Shown: positions 42,313-51,388 of the stretch, piece by piece | How positions within the stretch are numbered: position 1 is the first letter of the stretch | How the letters are laid out: each line of letters opens with the position of its first letter | Program-made: the position numbers and the translations under genes | The notes under the pieces: model-generated | Told to the model about the DNA's origin: nothing | What the model saw: the letters and a program-made list of their open reading frames with translations, nothing else | Databases searched by the model: none | Origin: Dorea sp. 5-2 | GTDB taxonomy: Bacteria > Bacillota > Clostridia > Lachnospirales > Lachnospiraceae | Direction of reading: 5' to 3' | DNA length: 64,000 bases | NCBI RefSeq assembly: GCF_000403455.2 | Contig: NZ_KE159715.1 | Location: 462,719-526,718 of the forward strand

Positions 42313-43668
42313 ATGGCATTTGACAGTTTGACTGAGAAGCTTCAGAATATATTCAAGAATCTGAGAAGTAAAGGACGTCTTACAGAGGAAGATGTCAAGG
42401 AGGCGCTCAAGGAGATCAAGCGTGCGCTGCTTGCCGCGGATGTCAATTTTAAGGTGGTCAAGGACTTCATCAAGAGTGTGCAGGAGCGTGCGATCGGGCA
42501 GGACGTCATGAACGGGCTAAATCCGGGGCAGATGGTCATCAAGATCGTGAATGAAGAGCTTGTGAAGCTGATGGGATCCGAGACGACGGAGATCAAGCTT
42601 CAGCCGGGAAGCGCCGTTACGGTCATCATGATGGCGGGCCTTCAGGGAGCAGGTAAGACGACGACCACTGCAAAGCTGGCAGGCAAGTATAAGCTGAAAG
42701 GCAAGAAGCCTCTTCTCGTTGCCTGCGACGTGTACCGGCCGGCGGCGATCAAGCAGCTGCAGGTGAACGGTGAGAAGCAGGGTGTGGAAGTATTTGCCAT
42801 GGGCGACAACCATAAGCCGGCGAATATAGCCAAAGCCGCCCTGGAACATGCTCAGAAGAACGGCAATAACATCGTGATCCTGGATACGGCGGGACGCCTT
42901 CATATTGATGAGGACATGATGGAAGAGCTTCAGGAGATCAAGGAAACCGTGACGGTACACCAGACGATCCTGGTCATCGACGCCATGACCGGCCAGGATG
43001 CGGTGAATGTGGCAAAGGAGTTCCATGAGAAAGCAGGCATCGACGGTGTGATCGTTACGAAGCTTGACGGTGATACGAGAGGCGGAGCCGCGCTGTCTGT
43101 TAAGGCTGTCACCGGAAAGCCTATATTATATGTAGGTATGGGAGAGAAACTGTCAGATCTTGAACAGTTCTATCCGGACAGGATGGCTTCCCGTATCTTG
43201 GGTATGGGCGATGTACTGACTCTGATCGAGAAGGCAGAGGCAGAGATCGACGAAGAAAAAGCGAAACAGATGGCTCAGAAGATGAAGAAGAACCAGTTCG
43301 ATTTTGAGGACTATCTGGAGAGCATCAGCCAGATGAAGAATATGGGCGGGCTTGGCAGTATCATGAGCATGATGCCCGGACTTGGCGGTATGGGCGGCAT
43401 GGGCAAGATGAAGGGGCTGGATGACGAGCAGACGGCACAGGCGGAGAAGAGCATGGCGCGGATGGAGGCAATGATCCATTCCATGACGCCGCAGGAGAGG
43501 CGGGATCCCGATCTTTTGAATCCGTCCAGGAAGCACCGGATCGCAAGAGGAGCCGGGGTGGACATCAGTGAGGTCAACCGTATGGTGAAGCAGTTCGGCG
43601 AGATGAAGAAGCTCATGAAGATGATCGGCAAGGGCGGAAGGAAAGGAAAGTTCCGTTTGCCGTTTTAG
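42313..43668 (+). CDS. ffh: Signal recognition particle protein Ffh
   Basis: Ffh binds SRP RNA and signal sequences, and with FtsY delivers membrane proteins. The 451-residue protein has the N-domain, G-domain motifs GLQGAGKTTTTAKL, DTAGRLHID and TKLDGDTRGGAA, and the Met-rich M domain (from about 325; MPGLGGMGGMGKMKGLDD, then the RNA-binding end QERRDPDLLNPSRKHRIARGAG). Length is normal. Its start is 1 base after the ylxM stop, and rpsP follows after 114 bases. Confidence 0.97.
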   Translation: MAFDSLTEKLQNIFKNLRSKGRLTEEDVKEALKEIKRALLAADVNFKVVKDFIKSVQERAIGQDVMNGLNPGQMVIKIVNEELVKLMGSETTEIKLQPGSAVTVIMMAGLQGAGKTTTTAKLAGKYKLKGKKPLLVACDVYRPAAIKQLQVNGEKQGVEVFAMGDNHKPANIAKAALEHAQKNGNNIVILDTAGRLHIDEDMMEELQEIKETVTVHQTILVIDAMTGQDAVNVAKEFHEKAGIDGVIVTKLDGDTRGGAALSVKAVTGKPILYVGMGEKLSDLEQFYPDRMASRILGMGDVLTLIEKAEAEIDEEKAKQMAQKMKKNQFDFEDYLESISQMKNMGGLGSIMSMMPGLGGMGGMGKMKGLDDEQTAQAEKSMARMEAMIHSMTPQERRDPDLLNPSRKHRIARGAGVDISEVNRMVKQFGEMKKLMKMIGKGGRKGKFRLPF

Positions 43669-43782
43669 ATTTCGATATACCGCGCTTCGCGCGTTATATA
43701 ATATAGCAGCATACAGGAAGCGTCATAGACAGAGTCCTGTACAGACAATTATATTTTAATATTTTTATGGAGGTAAGATACA

Positions 43783-44028
43783 ATGGCAGTAAAGATCAGA
43801 TTAAGAAGAATGGGACAGAAAAAGGCTCCTTTTTATAGAATTATCGTAGCTGATTCAAGGTCCCCAAGAGACGGCAAGTTTATCGAAGAGATCGGAACCT
43901 ATGATCCGAATTGTGACCCAAGCGCGATCAAGGTTGACGAAGAGGCAGCTAAGAAGTGGCTGAATAATGGTGCGCAGCCGACAGAAGTAGTCAGCAAGAT
44001 CTTCAAGATTGCAGGTATCGAGAAATAG
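43783..44028 (+). CDS. rpsP: 30S ribosomal protein S16
   Basis: The 81-residue protein begins [20 protein letters not shown] and contains [20 protein letters not shown], the S16 signature. A GGAGG site is present. The 114 bases upstream hold a CGCGC-TTC-GCGCG hairpin (43681-43693), a TATAAT (43697-43702) with no good -35, and an ACAGGA/TCCTGT stem (43713-43740); part of this may be an rpsP leader. Confidence 0.97.
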   Translation: MAVKIRLRRMGQKKAPFYRIIVADSRSPRDGKFIEEIGTYDPNCDPSAIKVDEEAAKKWLNNGAQPTEVVSKIFKIAGIEK

Positions 44029-44069
44029 TCACTGCTGATCAATAAATCTTGTTTTTGAGGTGCACAATC

Positions 44070-44300
44070 ATGAAAGAGTTAGTTGAGGTTATTACAAAGG
44101 CATTGGTCGATGATCCTGACAGCGTCGTTGTGACTGAGAGAGAGGAAAAGAAGACGATGGTCCTGGAAGTACATGTTGCTGATTCTGATATGGGTAAGGT
44201 GATTGGAAAACAGGGACGTATAGCCAAGGCAATCCGTTCAGTTGTAAAGGCAGCGGCTGCCAAAGAGGATAAGAAGGTTATCGTTGATATTATGGATTAA
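44070..44300 (+). CDS. khpA: KH-domain RNA-binding protein KhpA
   Basis: The 76-residue protein is a single KH domain with the GxxG loop in KVIGKQGRIAKAIRSVV. KhpA with KhpB binds many RNAs and affects cell length and division in streptococci. ATG 44070 is chosen because GAGGTG (44057-44062) lies 7 bases upstream. It sits between rpsP and rimM, the standard place. Confidence 0.92.
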   Translation: MKELVEVITKALVDDPDSVVVTEREEKKTMVLEVHVADSDMGKVIGKQGRIAKAIRSVVKAAAAKEDKKVIVDIMD

Positions 44301-44317
44301 AGGATATCCATTTCATC

Positions 44318-44360
44318 AGGGGATTGTAGGGAAATGAACGGTTTCCCGGCAATCCCCTGT
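44318..44360 (+). terminator. Hairpin between khpA and rimM
   Basis: AGGGGATTG (from about 44318) pairs with CAATCCCCT (ending about 44358), with an inner GGGAAA/TTTCCC pair. There is little T-run after it, so it may attenuate rather than stop transcription. Confidence 0.55.
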
Positions 44361-44450
44361 TTATACCCGATGTACCCTCAGATCTCTTTGTACCGGAATA
44401 TTATAAGAGAGACTATGTGAGTATATCTTACAGACAGAATGGAGATTGGT

Positions 44451-44957
44451 ATGGAAGAATTGTTACAGGTCGGAGTGATCACACAGACCCACGGAATACG
44501 CGGGGAAGTGAAGGTATTTCCTACGACAGACGACGCGGCGCGGTTTGGGGAACTCAGGCACGTGCTGCTTGATACAGGGAAAGAGACACTGCCTCTTGAG
44601 ATCGAGAATGTGAAGTTTTTCAAGCAATTTGTGATTCTTAAGTTCAAGGGCTATGATAATATAAATGATATCGAAAGATACAGACGCTGTCCGCTTCTGG
44701 TAGAGCGGAAAGATGCGGTGGCGCTTGAGGAAGACGAATACTTTATCTCGGACATGATCGGGATGAAGGTGGTTACGGACGGAGGAGAAGAATTCGGAGT
44801 CCTTAAGGATGTGATGACGACCGGCGCAAACGACGTGTATGTGATAGACCATCCGACGGCAGGAGAGGTCCTGATCCCGGCTATTAAGGAGTGCGTCCTT
44901 AACGTGGATATTCCGGGAGGACAGATGAAGATCCATGTGATGGACGGGTTGGTTTAG
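44451..44957 (+). CDS. rimM: Ribosome maturation factor RimM
   Basis: RimM assists 30S head assembly, binding S19. The 168-residue protein has VGVITQTHGIRGEVKVFPTTD, then a PRC-barrel (DEYFISDMIGMKV...VLIPAIKECVLNVD), the two-domain RimM layout. ATG 44451 follows AATGGAG by 6 bases. trmD follows after 64 bases. Confidence 0.95.
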   Translation: MEELLQVGVITQTHGIRGEVKVFPTTDDAARFGELRHVLLDTGKETLPLEIENVKFFKQFVILKFKGYDNINDIERYRRCPLLVERKDAVALEEDEYFISDMIGMKVVTDGGEEFGVLKDVMTTGANDVYVIDHPTAGEVLIPAIKECVLNVDIPGGQMKIHVMDGLV

Positions 44958-45021
44958 TATGGTATGAGAGAACGCCGGCTGATGGTATAGTTGCAGGATG
45001 TGTGAATAGGAGTGTGGACAG

Positions 45022-45819
45022 ATGCATTTTTATATTATGACATTATTTCCGGAGATGGTGATGCAGGGGCTTAATACCAGTATCACCGGCAGGGCGATAC
45101 AGAAGGGGCTCCTGTCTGTAGAGGCGGTCAATATCAGGGATTATGCGTTTAATAAGCATAACAGTGTGGATGATTATCCTTACGGCGGCGGAGCCGGGAT
45201 GCTGATGCAGGCGGAGCCGGTGTATCAGGCGTATCAGGCTGTGATCGAGAAGGTCAATGACTGCAGGCGGAGCGTGCAGGCGGATGGAGCAGGACCCAAA
45301 GAGGCAGGCAGAAGCCCGAGAGTCATCTATCTCTCCCCCCAGGGGGAGACTTTCAGCCAGGGAATCGCCGAAGAGCTTGCGAAGGAAGAGGAATTGATCT
45401 TCCTGTGCGGACATTACGAGGGGATCGACGAGCGTGTCCTCGAGGAGATCGTGACGGATTATGTGTCTGTGGGGGATTATGTCCTGACCGGCGGCGAGCT
45501 TCCCGCTATGATCATGGTAGACGCCATATCCCGGCTTGTCCCGGGCGTCCTTCATAATGATGTATCGGCAGAGTTTGAGAGCTTTCAGGATAATCTTCTG
45601 GAGTATCCGCAGTATTCTCGCCCGGAAGTCTGGCACGGCAAACGTGTGCCGGAGGTACTTCTGTCGGGGCATCACGCCAATGTAGAGAAGTGGAGAAGGA
45701 AGCAGTCTGTGATCCGAACGGCGAAGCTGCGCCCGGATCTTCTGAGGAAGGCAGAACTTACAGAGGAAGAAAGGGCGATCGCGGAGGATATAGAAGGCCA
45801 GCAGAACGGGCAGATATAG
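45022..45819 (+). CDS. trmD: tRNA (guanine-37-N1)-methyltransferase TrmD
   Basis: TrmD methylates G37 of tRNAs to prevent frameshifts, using SAM bound in a trefoil knot. The 265-residue protein has DDYPYGGGAGMLMQAEPV, YLSPQGETFSQ, FLCGHYEGIDERV and SVGDYVLTGGELPAM, all family motifs. It has a polar insertion of about 20 residues near 76-96 (RRSVQADGAGPKEAGRS) before the knot, somewhat longer than usual. rplS, the usual next gene, is missing; a large terminator follows. Confidence 0.96.
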   Translation: MHFYIMTLFPEMVMQGLNTSITGRAIQKGLLSVEAVNIRDYAFNKHNSVDDYPYGGGAGMLMQAEPVYQAYQAVIEKVNDCRRSVQADGAGPKEAGRSPRVIYLSPQGETFSQGIAEELAKEEELIFLCGHYEGIDERVLEEIVTDYVSVGDYVLTGGELPAMIMVDAISRLVPGVLHNDVSAEFESFQDNLLEYPQYSRPEVWHGKRVPEVLLSGHHANVEKWRRKQSVIRTAKLRPDLLRKAELTEEERAIAEDIEGQQNGQI

Positions 45820-45861
45820 AAGAAGGCCGGGATATACGGCGCTTATGGAACCTGACCGAAG

Positions 45862-45945
45862 AAGAGACTGCTGCAAAACGGCAGATCATACGGCATACAT
45901 CCTATACCGTATGATCGTCTTGTTTTGCAGCAGTCTCTTATTACA
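45862..45945. terminator. Large bidirectional terminator after trmD
   Basis: AAGAGACTGCTGCAAAAC (45862-45879) pairs perfectly with 45922-45939, and GATCATACGG (about 45883-45892) with CCGTATGATC inside. It separates trmD from the convergent activase gene. Confidence 0.88.
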
Positions 45946-48900
45946 TAACATGAAGATTCTTATTCGCTGTCGACAGCATCAGTTTGATGCGGTTTAACTG
46001 ATTAACTTCACTTGCACCGGGATCAAAATCGATCGCTACGATATTCGATTCCGGATGTCTTCTGCGAAGTTCTTTGATGACGCCTTTGCCCACCACGTGA
46101 TTCGGAAGGCATGCGAATGGCTGTGTGCACACGATATTCGGTGCGCCGTTATGTATCAGTTCCAGCATCTCGCCGGTCAGGAACCATCCTTCACCGGTCT
46201 GATTGCCCAAAGATACGATCTCGGAAGCCATCTTGCCAAGAGTGCGGATGTCTGCAGGCGGATCAAAGTGCCTGCTTTCACGGAATGCCCTGGATGCCGG
46301 AGCACGGAACCATTCCAGAACCCGGATCCCCAGATTCCCCATCATTGCCTTGGATTTCTTCATGCCAAGGTGCGATACCTTGAAGTTCTGGTTATAGAAG
46401 CAGTAAAGAAGGAAATCCAGAAGATCCGGAACAACCGCTTCCGCGCCTTCGCTCTCCAACAGCTCCACCAGATGATTGTTTGCCGCCGGAAGGAACTTAA
46501 CCAGGATCTCGCCAACCACGCCTATGCGTGGTTTTTTCACGTCTGACAATTCGATATTCGTATCAAAATCTGCAATGATCTCTCTACATAGCCGTTTGAA
46601 CCGGCGTCTGGAAGGATATTTCCGGGATAAGAAATCCCTGCAGGTTCCCATCCATTTCTTATGCATCGCATCGGCAGAGCCTGGAACCGCTTCATAGGGG
46701 CGCATCCGGTAGATACATTTCATAAAGATATCACCGAATATCAGCGCGTAGATGCTGCGCAGTACCAGTCCTGTGCTTAACTTGAAGCCAGGATTTGCCT
46801 CAAGCCCGCTCAGATTCAGAGAGATGACCGGAATATGTTCGTAACCGGCTTTCTTTAACGCTCGGCGGATAAAGCCGATATAGTTGGAAGCACGGCACCC
46901 CCCGCCGGTCTGCGAGATGATAACGGCAATCTTATCCGTGTCGTATCTTCCCGACAGTATGGCGTCCATGATCTGTCCTACGACGATAAGGGATGGGTAA
47001 CAGGCGTCGTTGTTTACATATTTAAGCCCTATATCGACTGCCTGCTTGTTGTCATTAGGCAGTACTTCGATCCGGTAACCGGAAGCCTGGAACGCCGGTT
47101 CCAGCAGGCTGAAATGTATCGGCGACATCTGGGGGCACAGGATCGTATAATCCTTGCGCATCTCTTTGGTAAACGGAACCTTCGTAATGGAGGAAGACCG
47201 GATCGTTCTCTTCTCATGTCTCTTCTCGCGCACGCGGATCGCCGCAAGAAGGGAGCGGACACGGATTCTGGCAGCTCCCAGGTTATTGACCTCGTCAATC
47301 TTAAGAGAGGTATAGATCTTGTCAGAATCATTGAGGATGGACGCAACCTGGTCGGTGGTCACGGCATCCAGCCCGCAGCCGAAGGAATTCAGCTGGATCA
47401 GATCCAGGTCTTCGCGGGTCTTTACATAATTCGCCGCCGCGTACAGGCGGGAGTGGTACATCCACTGATCCATGACATTCAGCGGATGCTCCGCCGGATG
47501 CAGGTGGGAGACGGAATCTTCCGTGAGTACGGCAATGTTGTAGGAATTGATCAATTCCGGGATCCCGTGATTTACTTCCGGATCAATGTGGTAGGGACGT
47601 CCGGCGAGGACGATACCGCGGTTGCCGGTCTTCTCAAGGTACGCGAGTGTTTCTTCGCCTTTTCGGCGGATGTCGTCCCGGCATGCGGCAAGTTCCTCCC
47701 ATGCAGAATGCACGGCAAGGCGGATTTCAGACGCCGGAACAGAATATCTTTCGGACAGTTCTTCCACCAGGCGGTAGGAAACAGTCTCTTCGCTTTCCAG
47801 TGACAGGAAGGGATGAATGAAATCCACGTCCCCATTCACGATGGCGTCGATATTGTTCTTGATATTCTCAGGATAAGAGGTTACGATCGGACAGTTGTAG
47901 TGATTGTTTGCCTCTTTGAATTCCTTCCGTTCATAAGGGATACTTGGGTAGAAGATCCGCCGTATTCCCTGGTTGATCAGCCATTGTACATGGCCGTGGG
48001 CAAGTTTCGCAGGATAGCACTCCGATTCGCTTGGAATCGACTCAATCCCCAACTCATAGATCTTCCTGGTTGAGGCAGGAGAGAGTACGACACGAAAGCC
48101 CAGGGTATGGAAGAAGGTAAACCAGAACGGATAATTCTCATACATGTTTAATACACGCGGAATGCCGATGGTCCCGCGCGGGGCGTCTGTTTCCGGAAGC
48201 GGAGTATAGTCAAAATATCTCCGGAACTTATACTCGAACAGGTTCGGAAGCAGATTCGTTGATTTTTCTTTCCCAAGGCCGCGTTCGCAGCGGTTTCCGG
48301 TGATGAATCTGCGTCCGCCGCTGAAATGATTAATGGTCAGACGGCAGTTGTTGGTACATCCTTTGCATTTCGCCATGGTAGTGGAGTATTCCAACGCTTC
48401 GATATCTTCAATGGAGAGCATGGTCGTGCCTTCGCACTCTACATAACGTTCACGGGCGATCAGCGCGGCGCCGAAAGCGCCCATGATCCCTGCGATATCC
48501 GGACGGATAGCCTCGCAGTCCGCGATCTTCTCGAAACTGCGCAGGACGGCATTGTTGTAGAAAGTGCCGCCTTGTACGACAATATGGCTTCCCAGTTCGG
48601 AAGCGTTAGATACCTTGATCACCTTGAACAGAGCGTTTTTAATGACAGAATAAGCGAGTCCCGCAGAGATATCCGCCACTTCCGCGCCTTCTTTCTGCGC
48701 CTGCTTCACCTTTGAGTTCATGAATACGGTACAGCGCGTGCCCAGATCGATCGGATTGCGGGCGAACAAGGCTTCATGCGCAAAGTCCTCCACGGAATAG
48801 TTCAGTGATTTGGCAAATGTCTCGATGAAAGAACCGCAGCCGGAAGAGCATGCTTCATTCAGAAGCACATTGTCAACAGTCTGGTTCTTGATCTTGATAC

Positions 48901-50188
48901 ATTTCATGTCCTGTCCGCCGATGTCCAGGATACAGTCCACATCTGGTTCGAAGAAGGAAGCGGCATAATAATGGGAAACGGTTTCAACCTCTCCTTCATC
49001 CAGAAGGAGGGCGGATTTGATCAGCGCCTCCCCATAGCCTGTAGAACAGGAATGCGCGATCTTTACGCCTTCCGGCAGTTTGCCGTAGATGTCCTTGATC
49101 GCACATATGGTAGTTCCAAGCGGGTCCCCTTCATTGTTATGGTAGAACGAATACAGGAGCGTCCCGTCTTCGCCGACCAGAGCGGCTTTGGTGGTAGTGG
49201 AACCGGCGTCGATCCCCAGAAATGCTTTTCCGGTATAGGTTTCCAGGTCTTTGACAGGGACCTGGTGCCTTGCGTGCCGTTTTTCGAATGCATGGAACTC
49301 TGCTTCTGTCGCAAAAAGAGGCTCCATACGGTCCACTTCGAAATCCATCTTTATGCGGCTGTCCAGTTGATTCTGCATCCTGCGCAGAGATACCTGTCTG
49401 TCTTTCTTCGAATTCAGCGCTGAGCCGATCGCCGCGAACAGATGAGAATGCCCGGGGGCGATGGTGTGGCTTTCGTCCAGTTTCAGAGTGCGGATGAAAG
49501 CTTCCCTCAGTTCAGATAAGAAATGGAGCGGCCCGCCTAAGAACGCCACGTGTCCACGGATGGGTTTGCCGCAGGCAAGCCCGCTGATGGTCTGGTTTAC
49601 CACCGCCTGGAAGATCGACGCGGCGAGGTCTTCCTTGGAAGCGCCGTCATTGATCAGCGGCTGGATGTCAGATTTAGCAAATACGCCGCACCTGGCGGCA
49701 ATGGAATAGAGGGAATGGTAATTCCGGGCATACTCATTCAGGCCAGAAGCGTCTGTCTGAAGGAGGGACGCCATCTGATCTATGAAAGAACCGGTTCCGC
49801 CGGCGCAGACACCGTTCATACGTTGTTCGATATTTCCCCCTTCGAAGTAGATGATCTTCGCGTCCTCGCCGCCTAATTCGATGGCTACGTCTGTCTGCGG
49901 CGCATAGTCCTGCAGGGCGGTGGATACCGCCACGACCTCCTGGACGAAGGGAACGCCCAGATGTTTTGCAAGAGTCAGTCCTCCCGAACCGGTGATGACC
50001 GGAGAGGCTTTAAGCTCTCCTAATTTATAGATTGCCCGTCCAAGAAGATCGGACAGAGTTTCCTGAATATTAGCGTAATGTCTTTCGTAGTCAGAAAAGG
50101 CGACATCGTTATCCTGGTCGAGTATCGCGATTTTTACAGTGGTTGATCCGATATCAATACCCAGTGTGTATAATTCGGTTTTACTCAT
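45941..50188 (-). CDS. Giant acyl-CoA dehydratase activase-related protein
   Basis: The 1415-residue protein has two ASKHA ATPase domains (about 4-260 [14 protein letters not shown], and about 320-580 [15 protein letters not shown]), each with the activase Cys motif ([20 protein letters not shown]). These resemble the ATP-driven electron donor of 2-hydroxyacyl-CoA dehydratases. A Cys-rich segment (CKGCTNNC ... GNRCERG, about 617-645) follows, then a long part like the dehydratase subunit (HgdB-like). It is probably a cytoplasmic ATP-dependent low-potential electron-transfer iron-sulfur protein; the substrate is unknown. ATG 50188 has AAAGGAG; an earlier frame start is unlikely. Monocistronic. 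Confidence 0.85.
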   Translation of the reverse strand: MSKTELYTLGIDIGSTTVKIAILDQDNDVAFSDYERHYANIQETLSDLLGRAIYKLGELKASPVITGSGGLTLAKHLGVPFVQEVVAVSTALQDYAPQTDVAIELGGEDAKIIYFEGGNIEQRMNGVCAGGTGSFIDQMASLLQTDASGLNEYARNYHSLYSIAARCGVFAKSDIQPLINDGASKEDLAASIFQAVVNQTISGLACGKPIRGHVAFLGGPLHFLSELREAFIRTLKLDESHTIAPGHSHLFAAIGSALNSKKDRQVSLRRMQNQLDSRIKMDFEVDRMEPLFATEAEFHAFEKRHARHQVPVKDLETYTGKAFLGIDAGSTTTKAALVGEDGTLLYSFYHNNEGDPLGTTICAIKDIYGKLPEGVKIAHSCSTGYGEALIKSALLLDEGEVETVSHYYAASFFEPDVDCILDIGGQDMKCIKIKNQTVDNVLLNEACSSGCGSFIETFAKSLNYSVEDFAHEALFARNPIDLGTRCTVFMNSKVKQAQKEGAEVADISAGLAYSVIKNALFKVIKVSNASELGSHIVVQGGTFYNNAVLRSFEKIADCEAIRPDIAGIMGAFGAALIARERYVECEGTTMLSIEDIEALEYSTTMAKCKGCTNNCRLTINHFSGGRRFITGNRCERGLGKEKSTNLLPNLFEYKFRRYFDYTPLPETDAPRGTIGIPRVLNMYENYPFWFTFFHTLGFRVVLSPASTRKIYELGIESIPSESECYPAKLAHGHVQWLINQGIRRIFYPSIPYERKEFKEANNHYNCPIVTSYPENIKNNIDAIVNGDVDFIHPFLSLESEETVSYRLVEELSERYSVPASEIRLAVHSAWEELAACRDDIRRKGEETLAYLEKTGNRGIVLAGRPYHIDPEVNHGIPELINSYNIAVLTEDSVSHLHPAEHPLNVMDQWMYHSRLYAAANYVKTREDLDLIQLNSFGCGLDAVTTDQVASILNDSDKIYTSLKIDEVNNLGAARIRVRSLLAAIRVREKRHEKRTIRSSSITKVPFTKEMRKDYTILCPQMSPIHFSLLEPAFQASGYRIEVLPNDNKQAVDIGLKYVNNDACYPSLIVVGQIMDAILSGRYDTDKIAVIISQTGGGCRASNYIGFIRRALKKAGYEHIPVISLNLSGLEANPGFKLSTGLVLRSIYALIFGDIFMKCIYRMRPYEAVPGSADAMHKKWMGTCRDFLSRKYPSRRRFKRLCREIIADFDTNIELSDVKKPRIGVVGEILVKFLPAANNHLVELLESEGAEAVVPDLLDFLLYCFYNQNFKVSHLGMKKSKAMMGNLGIRVLEWFRAPASRAFRESRHFDPPADIRTLGKMASEIVSLGNQTGEGWFLTGEMLELIHNGAPNIVCTQPFACLPNHVVGKGVIKELRRRHPESNIVAIDFDPGASEVNQLNRIKLMLSTANKNLHVM

Positions 50189-50337
50189 AATAATAACAAC
50201 TCCTTTGCGGCTGGATCGTGAATCTATGATTGAAAACAATCTTTTTACAGCCTGTAACATTATACGACAAAAAATTTAAAATAACAATTAAGAAATGTAC
50301 CAGAAATATTAAAAAGTTGTAAAGTTCCACGGCAGAA

Positions 50338-50366
50338 TTGACAAACAGGGCGTAAAACGGTAGAAT
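50338..50366 (+). promoter_or_regulatory. Promoter of the rhomboid-like gene and pyk
   Basis: -35 TTGACA (50338-50343), 17-base spacer, -10 TAGAAT (50361-50366). The leader is about 110 bases to the first ATG and holds no obvious riboswitch. Confidence 0.75.
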
Positions 50367-50481
50367 TACTACAGTGTTAATAGAGTGCTAAATTATGGAT
50401 ATTGTCCATAAAATATCTGGAAATCACCCTCATAAGACAGTTATACTGTTCATTAGGGAATAAATAATAAGGAGTTTATCT

Positions 50482-51354
50482 ATGGATAACTGGTTGTCAA
50501 AACTGGAGAGAAAATTTGGAAGGTATGCCATATCAAACCTCATGTATTATATTATTATATTGTATGCGGTAGGATTCGTGTTGAATCTGGTGAATCCGGG
50601 ATTCTACTATCAGTTTCTGAGCCTGGATGCGCCGGCGATCCTTCGCGGACAGGTCTGGAGGATCGTTACATTCATTATCCAGCCGCCGTCTGACAGTCTG
50701 ATCTTTATCATATTCATGCTGCACCTTTACTATATGATCGGGCAGCAGTTGGAAAGAGCATGGGGAGCGTTCCGTTTTAACCTGTATTTCTTTTCGGGGA
50801 TGCTGTTCCATGTGGTCGCCGCCATTTTGGTATATGTTGTGACGGGGCTTGTACTTCCGATGTCGGTCTGGTATCTGAATATGTCGTTGTTTTTTGCATT
50901 TGCGGCGTTGTATCCGGAAGTACAGTTCTTGTTGTTCATGGTTTTCCCGATCAAGGTGAAGTATCTGGCGATATTGGATGGGATTTATTTTATCTATCCG
51001 GTGATACAGGCGTTCCTGCCGGCTTACGGAGGAAGCGTTTTAGGAATTTATTATAAGGCGAACGCGGCGGCGGCAGTCGTGTCGATCTTGAATTTCCTGG
51101 TCTTTTTCCTGGGATCCAGGAATATGCAGCCGTATACGCCGTCACAGATCAAGAGGAAGAGAGAGTTTAAGCAGAAGATCCGCAAGGCGCAGCATCCGGT
51201 TCAGATGTATGCGAACGGCGCAAGGCATATGTGCGCCGTCTGTAAGAGGACTGAATTAGATGATCCGAACCTGGAATTCAGATATTGTTCGAAATGCAAC
51301 GGCAATTATGAATACTGTCAGGAGCATCTGTTCACACATACACATATAAAATAA
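50482..51354 (+). CDS. Rhomboid-fold membrane protein, probably inactive, with a C-terminal zinc finger
   Basis: The 290-residue protein has about six membrane segments (about 15-215) in the rhomboid/derlin arrangement, including WRIVTFIIQP and HLYYMIGQQLERAWG. The usual nucleophile motif GxSG is replaced by LNMSLFFAFA and no catalytic His-containing helix is evident, so protease activity is doubtful. The tail (about 252-290) has C-x2-C, C-x2-C and C-x2-H-type residues (MCAVCKRTEL, YCSKCNG, YCQEHL), a small zinc finger. It may bind membrane clients. It precedes pyk by 34 bases and probably shares its transcript. Confidence 0.75.
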   Translation: MDNWLSKLERKFGRYAISNLMYYIIILYAVGFVLNLVNPGFYYQFLSLDAPAILRGQVWRIVTFIIQPPSDSLIFIIFMLHLYYMIGQQLERAWGAFRFNLYFFSGMLFHVVAAILVYVVTGLVLPMSVWYLNMSLFFAFAALYPEVQFLLFMVFPIKVKYLAILDGIYFIYPVIQAFLPAYGGSVLGIYYKANAAAAVVSILNFLVFFLGSRNMQPYTPSQIKRKREFKQKIRKAQHPVQMYANGARHMCAVCKRTELDDPNLEFRYCSKCNGNYEYCQEHLFTHTHIK

Positions 51355-51388
51355 TACACAATTTTTAAGAGAACAGGGGGACGAAAAG

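Noticed and set aside
46055-49876. Several long plus-strand frames opposite the giant activase gene
   Set aside because: They are antisense shadows without ribosome sites and with no recognisable protein pattern; the minus-strand frame has clear domain motifs.
50365-50391. Possible HrcA/CIRCE element before the rhomboid-like gene
   Set aside because: Only one half-site, GAGTGCTAA (50383-50391), is present; the partner half at the right spacing does not match.
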